Origin: Leclercia sp. S52
GTDB taxonomy: Bacteria > Pseudomonadota > Gammaproteobacteria > Enterobacterales > Enterobacteriaceae
DNA length: 64,000 bases
Assembly (NCBI RefSeq): GCF_039727615.1
Contig: NZ_CP152474.1
Location: 3,162,001-3,226,000, forward strand
Direction of reading: 5' to 3'
The translations under genes and the position numbers were made by a program. Shown piece by piece: positions 60,455-64,000 of this stretch (position 1 is the first letter of the stretch; every line of letters begins with the position of its first letter). Under the pieces are notes generated by a model. The model worked only from the letters and a program-made list of their open reading frames with translations, was not told the origin of the DNA and did not search any database.

Positions 60455-62488
60455 ATGACTCAAGTCGCGAAAAAAATTCTGGTGACGTGCGCTCTGCCGT
60501 ACGCTAACGGCTCAATCCACCTCGGCCACATGCTGGAGCATATCCAGGCTGATGTCTGGGTCCGTTACCAGCGAATGCGCGGCCATCAGGTAAACTTCAT
60601 CTGTGCAGACGACGCACACGGCACGCCGATCATGCTGAAAGCACAGCAGCTCGGTATCAGCCCGGAACAGATGATTGCTGATATGAGTCAGGAGCATCAG
60701 ACGGACTTTGCTGGCTTCGACATCAGCTACGACAACTATCACTCCACGCACAGCGACGAGAACCGCGAGCTGTCGGAGCTGATCTACACCCGTCTGAAAG
60801 AGAACGGTTTTATTAAAAACCGCACCATCTCTCAGCTTTACGATCCGGAAAAAGGCATGTTCCTGCCGGACCGTTTTGTAAAAGGCACCTGCCCGAAATG
60901 TAAATCCCCGGATCAGTATGGCGATAACTGCGAAGTATGCGGCGCGACCTACAGCCCGACCGAGCTGATTGAACCAAAATCCGTGGTATCCGGCGCAACC
61001 CCTGAGATGCGTGATTCCGAGCACTTCTTCTTCGACCTGCCGTCGTTCAGCGAAATGCTGCAGGCGTGGACCCGCAGCGGCGCGCTGCAGGAGCAGGTGG
61101 CGAACAAGATGCAGGAGTGGTTTGAGTCCGGTCTGCAGCAGTGGGATATCTCCCGCGATGCGCCGTACTTCGGCTTCGAAATCCCGAACGCACCGGGTAA
61201 ATACTTCTACGTCTGGCTGGATGCGCCAATCGGCTACATGGGCTCCTTCAAGAACCTGTGCGACAAGCGCGGCGACACCACCAGCTTCGACGAATACTGG
61301 AAAAAAGATTCCGACGCCGAGCTGTATCACTTCATCGGTAAAGACATCGTTTACTTCCACAGCCTGTTCTGGCCAGCCATGCTGGAAGGCAGCGGTTTCC
61401 GCAAGCCAACCAACCTGTTCGTACACGGCTATGTGACGGTAAACGGCGCGAAGATGTCCAAATCGCGCGGCACCTTTATCAAGGCCAGCACCTGGCTGAA
61501 CCACTTTGATGCCGACAGCCTGCGCTACTACTACGCGGCGAAACTCTCTTCCCGTATCGACGACATCGACCTGAACCTGGAAGACTTCGTCCAGCGCGTG
61601 AATGCCGACATCGTCAACAAAGTGGTGAACCTGGCCTCCCGTAACGCCGGCTTTATCGCCAAACGTTTTGACGGCGTAATGGCAGCTGAACTGGCAGATC
61701 CCGCGCTGTACAAAACCTTCACCGACGCAGCTACCGTGATTGGCGAAGCCTGGGAAAGCCGCGAGTTCGGCAAAGCGGTACGTGAGATCATGGCCCTGGC
61801 CGATCTGGCTAACCGCTACGTTGACGAGCAGGCGCCGTGGGTTGTCGCGAAACAGGAAGGCCGCGACGCCGACCTGCAGGCGATCTGCTCCATGGGTATC
61901 AACCTGTTCCGCGTGCTGATGTCTTATCTGAAGCCGGTTCTGCCACAGCTGGCCGCGCGTACCGAAGCGTTCCTGAACACCGAACTGAGCTGGGACAGCA
62001 TTAACCAGCCGCTGCTCGGCCATAAGCTGAACGCCTTCAAGGCGCTGTACAACCGCATCGAGATGAAGCAGGTTGAAGCCCTGGTTGACGCCTCTAAAGA
62101 AGAAGTGAAAGCCGCAGCCGCGCCGGTAACCGGCCCGCTGGCGGACGATCCGATTCAGGAGACCATCACTTTTGATGATTTCGCGAAAGTTGACCTGCGC
62201 GTGGCGCTGATTGAGAACGCGGAATTTGTCGAAGGCTCTGACAAACTGCTGCGTCTGACGCTGGATCTGGGCGGCGAGAAGCGCAACGTCTTCTCCGGCA
62301 TTCGTTCCGCATACCCTGACCCGCAGGTGCTGATTGGTCGTCAGACGGTGATGGTAGCTAACCTGGCACCGCGCAAAATGCGCTTCGGCATCTCGGAAGG
62401 GATGGTGATGGCCGCAGGCCCTGGCGGGAAGGATATCTTCCTGTTAAGCCCTGACGAAGGCGCGAAACCTGGTCAGCAGGTGAAATAA
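60455..62488 (+). CDS. metG: Methionyl-tRNA synthetase
   Basis: Charges tRNA-Met, including initiator tRNA. 677 residues from [16 protein letters not shown] (60455), the E. coli length; an open frame extends upstream without family support. Class I signatures HLGH (about 22-25) and KMSKSRG (about 333-339), zinc-binding [17 protein letters not shown] (about 146-162) and the C-terminal tRNA-binding dimerisation domain (from about 575, [20 protein letters not shown]) are all present. A seven-A run at 60470-60476 is in frame. Closed by a strong terminator. Confidence 0.97.
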   Translation: MTQVAKKILVTCALPYANGSIHLGHMLEHIQADVWVRYQRMRGHQVNFICADDAHGTPIMLKAQQLGISPEQMIADMSQEHQTDFAGFDISYDNYHSTHSDENRELSELIYTRLKENGFIKNRTISQLYDPEKGMFLPDRFVKGTCPKCKSPDQYGDNCEVCGATYSPTELIEPKSVVSGATPEMRDSEHFFFDLPSFSEMLQAWTRSGALQEQVANKMQEWFESGLQQWDISRDAPYFGFEIPNAPGKYFYVWLDAPIGYMGSFKNLCDKRGDTTSFDEYWKKDSDAELYHFIGKDIVYFHSLFWPAMLEGSGFRKPTNLFVHGYVTVNGAKMSKSRGTFIKASTWLNHFDADSLRYYYAAKLSSRIDDIDLNLEDFVQRVNADIVNKVVNLASRNAGFIAKRFDGVMAAELADPALYKTFTDAATVIGEAWESREFGKAVREIMALADLANRYVDEQAPWVVAKQEGRDADLQAICSMGINLFRVLMSYLKPVLPQLAARTEAFLNTELSWDSINQPLLGHKLNAFKALYNRIEMKQVEALVDASKEEVKAAAAPVTGPLADDPIQETITFDDFAKVDLRVALIENAEFVEGSDKLLRLTLDLGGEKRNVFSGIRSAYPDPQVLIGRQTVMVANLAPRKMRFGISEGMVMAAGPGGKDIFLLSPDEGAKPGQQVK

Positions 62489-62490
62489 CA

Positions 62491-62522
62491 AAAAAAGCCG
62501 GAGATAATCTCCGGCTTTTTTT
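62491..62522 (+). terminator. Rho-independent terminator after metG
   Basis: AAAAAGCCGGAGA pairs with TCTCCGGCTTTTT around a three-base loop, followed by further T. Only two bases separate it from the metG stop codon. Confidence 0.95.
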
Positions 62523-62537
62523 ATGGCATTTTGTTTT

Positions 62538-62573
62538 CTCCCTCTCCCCGTGGGAGAGGGTCGGGGTGAGGGC
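62538..62573. repeat. Dispersed palindromic repeat after metG
   Basis: CTCCCTCTCCCCGTGGGAGAGGGTCGGGGTGAGGG-type copy; the right part matches the copy at 41003 in reverse. Sits between convergent metG and yehS, after the terminator. Confidence 0.7.
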
Positions 62574-62594
62574 ATCAGGCCGCACCCTGCCGCA

Positions 62595-63065
62595 TCACGC
62601 CTTAGGATGATGCACCCGATGGGTCAGCCCGCGCAGGAAGTTACGCAGGAACTGGTCCCCGCACTCGCGGTAGTTTTTATGGTCCGGCGCACGCATCATG
62701 GCGGTCACTTCCGGCACGGATACGCGGTATTTTTGCTCCGTCATGATCGCCACGATATCGTCGGTCTTGAGGGAAAAGGCGATACGCAGCTTTTTCAGCA
62801 CCGTGTTGTTGTTCACCCGACGCTCCAGCGCCAGCTCAGGCGCGGACTCATCTTTACCGCGCTTGTCATAAATCAGGCCGTTCAGGAAACCAGACAGGAT
62901 GATGTCCGGGCAGCGAACAAAACCGTCCTCATCTTCTTTGGTCATCCAGGTGTCGAAACCTGCCGACGTGGCTTCCATCTCGGCAAGCGCAAGAATGCGC
63001 ACCATGTCGTTATTGTTTGCTTTCAGGGTGTAGCGCAGGCTACGAAGAATGTCGTTACTAATCAT
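62595..63065 (-). CDS. yehS: YehS, DUF1456 protein
   Basis: 156 residues from MISNDILRSLRYTLKANNND (63065), equal to E. coli YehS; a start nine codons upstream is unsupported. It contains two tandem DUF1456 repeats (about 5-70 and 75-140, compare ILRSLRYTLKANNNDMVRIL with VLKKLRIAFSLKTDDIVAIM). Helical protein of unknown function. Next to btsR but with a 47-bp gap. Confidence 0.93.
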   Translation of the reverse strand: MISNDILRSLRYTLKANNNDMVRILALAEMEATSAGFDTWMTKEDEDGFVRCPDIILSGFLNGLIYDKRGKDESAPELALERRVNNNTVLKKLRIAFSLKTDDIVAIMTEQKYRVSVPEVTAMMRAPDHKNYRECGDQFLRNFLRGLTHRVHHPKA

Positions 63066-63112
63066 GAGTGCCTTTAACTGTCGATGGTGCAATGCCGCGC
63101 AGTGTAGCAGTT

Positions 63113-63832
63113 TTACAGCCCTATCGCCTCTTTCAAACTCTTCAGGTAGCGACGGCTGACCGGTACCGTCTGCCCGGCCCGCAGCACCAGCTCCGCCTGA
63201 CCGTTCTCCTCGAGGCGGATCTCCTTCAGGTGCGCCATGTTCACCAGATACTGACGGTGGCAGCGCAGCAGCGGCGTACGGCTCTCCAGGGTGCGCAGCG
63301 TCAGCTCGGTAAAGCCCTCTTTGCCTTCGCCGCTGGTGACAAACACCCCGCTCATCCGGCTGCTGACAAAGGCCACGTCGTCCATCTGCAGGAGATAAAT
63401 CCGGCTGTGGCCGGTACAGGGGATAAACTTCAGCGGCTGCTGATGCTCCGCCAGCAGGGACACATCCTGGACGTTTCGCTCCTGGCGCAGGCGGTTGAGG
63501 GTCTTTTCCAGCCGCTGCTCTTCGATAGGTTTCAGCAGATAGTCAAAGGCGTGCTCTTCAAAGGCTTTAACCGCGTACTCGTCAAAGGCGGTAAGAAACA
63601 CGATATAGGGCCGATGCTCCGGGTCGAGCATCCCCACCATCTCCAGACCGCTGATGCGCGGCATCTGGATATCCAGAAACAGCACGTCGGGGCGCAGCTT
63701 GTGCACCGCCCCGATGGCTTCGATGGCGTTGGCGCACTCGCCCACAATCTCGATATCGCTCTGCTCCTGCAGCAAAAACCGCAGGTTTTCACGCGCCAGA
63801 GGCTCATCATCGACAATCAGCACGTTCATCAT
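63113..63832 (-). CDS. btsR: BtsR, LytTR response regulator of pyruvate sensing
   Basis: 239 residues (E. coli BtsR/YehT 239) from ATG 63832; ATG 63829 is possible. Receiver with [14 protein letters not shown], phosphoacceptor Asp in [14 protein letters not shown] (about residue 54) and Lys in the LLKPIEE segment. LytTR DNA-binding domain from about 135 with [18 protein letters not shown]. In E. coli BtsS senses extracellular pyruvate and BtsR induces btsT. ATG overlaps the btsS stop. Confidence 0.95.
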   Translation of the reverse strand: MMNVLIVDDEPLARENLRFLLQEQSDIEIVGECANAIEAIGAVHKLRPDVLFLDIQMPRISGLEMVGMLDPEHRPYIVFLTAFDEYAVKAFEEHAFDYLLKPIEEQRLEKTLNRLRQERNVQDVSLLAEHQQPLKFIPCTGHSRIYLLQMDDVAFVSSRMSGVFVTSGEGKEGFTELTLRTLESRTPLLRCHRQYLVNMAHLKEIRLEENGQAELVLRAGQTVPVSRRYLKSLKEAIGL

Positions 63833-64000
63833 GCGTGTTCCTCCAGAGGCAGTCTTAAGGTTATGCGAGTAAAGCAGTCGGGCTCGCAGACGACGGTAAT
63901 GCCGCAATCCTCACCAAAATGGGCGCGCAGGCGTTTATCCACCAGCCCCATCCCCAGGCCGCCGCCCTCTCTGGCGGAGGTATAGAGCCCGGCGTTGTCT
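63829..64000 (-). CDS. btsS: BtsS pyruvate sensor kinase, C-terminal fragment
   Basis: The last 56 codons lie in the window; the rest runs off the right edge. The peptide [23 protein letters not shown] followed by [18 protein letters not shown] belongs to the HATPase domain of LytS-type kinases and matches the end of E. coli BtsS (YehU). Its TGA overlaps the btsR ATG, the normal btsSR arrangement. Confidence 0.88.
   Translation of the reverse strand, partial: DNAGLYTSAREGGGLGMGLVDKRLRAHFGEDCGITVVCEPDCFTRITLRLPLEEHA

Noticed and set aside
1..64000. tRNA or rRNA genes, insertion sequences, integrases
   Set aside because: None recognised. Apart from palindromic repeats there is no transposase or integrase frame, and accessory genes have no visible element borders.

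Overview
The window is chromosomal DNA from an enteric gammaproteobacterium. It is most likely from the Enterobacter, Leclercia or Lelliottia part of the Enterobacteriaceae. This rests on close protein similarity and gene order to Escherichia coli K-12 (colanic acid cluster - yegH - asmA - dcd - udk - dgcE - alkA - yegD - mdtABCD - baeSR - trhP - CyaR - yegS - fbaB - thiMD - rcnB - mrp - metG - yehS - btsRS), combined with accessory genes absent from that stretch of K-12. All identifications come from reading the sequence and recalling the families; no database search was run.

Layout. Bases 1-12240 hold the promoter-proximal half of the colanic acid operon, read on the minus strand: wza-wzb-wzc export and kinase genes, glycosyltransferases, acetyltransferases and GDP-fucose synthesis genes. 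It has a JUMPStart/ops element and a candidate RcsAB box. Bases 12241-34293 hold yegH, the udk-dcd-asmA block, the diguanylate cyclase dgcE, the DNA glycosylase alkA, the Hsp70-like yegD, and the mdtABCD-baeSR efflux operon with its two-component regulator. Bases 34329-37721 carry a blue-light and biofilm module (bluR, bluF, ycgZ, ymgA, ariR), which K-12 keeps elsewhere. Bases 37894-40987 hold trhP (yegQ), the sRNA gene cyaR, an unrecognised small gene and the lipid kinase yegS. Bases 41103-47463 hold a complete peptide-type ABC importer led by an enolase-superfamily enzyme, probably one catabolic operon. Bases 47749-50602 hold fbaB and thiD/thiM with a TPP riboswitch. Bases 50873-54446 hold a small lipoprotein gene and the dat-ddc pair for 1,3-diaminopropane. 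Bases 54492-58272 hold a second export and kinase set (gfcE-etp-etk) without glycosyltransferases. The rest is rcnB, mrp, metG, yehS, btsR and the end of btsS.

The most striking property concerns the sequence itself. Eleven genes (fcl/gmm, wcaC, dgcE, alkA, yegD, mdtD, baeS, a permease gene, thiM/thiD, a lipoprotein gene and mrp) have their frame broken, or are apparently fused to the next gene, at a run of six or seven identical bases. In every case removing exactly one base restores the reading frame. In most cases it also restores the length of the E. coli protein (as remembered) to the residue. Such one-directional clustering points to systematic homopolymer over-calling, or less likely a mismatch-repair-deficient lineage, rather than eleven separate biological events. 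Those genes are annotated here over their repaired extent. I did not find a convincing wholly new system. The best candidates for new biology are the enolase/ABC operon, the orphan gfcE-etp-etk set, the relocated BluR/BluF module and the small gene after cyaR.
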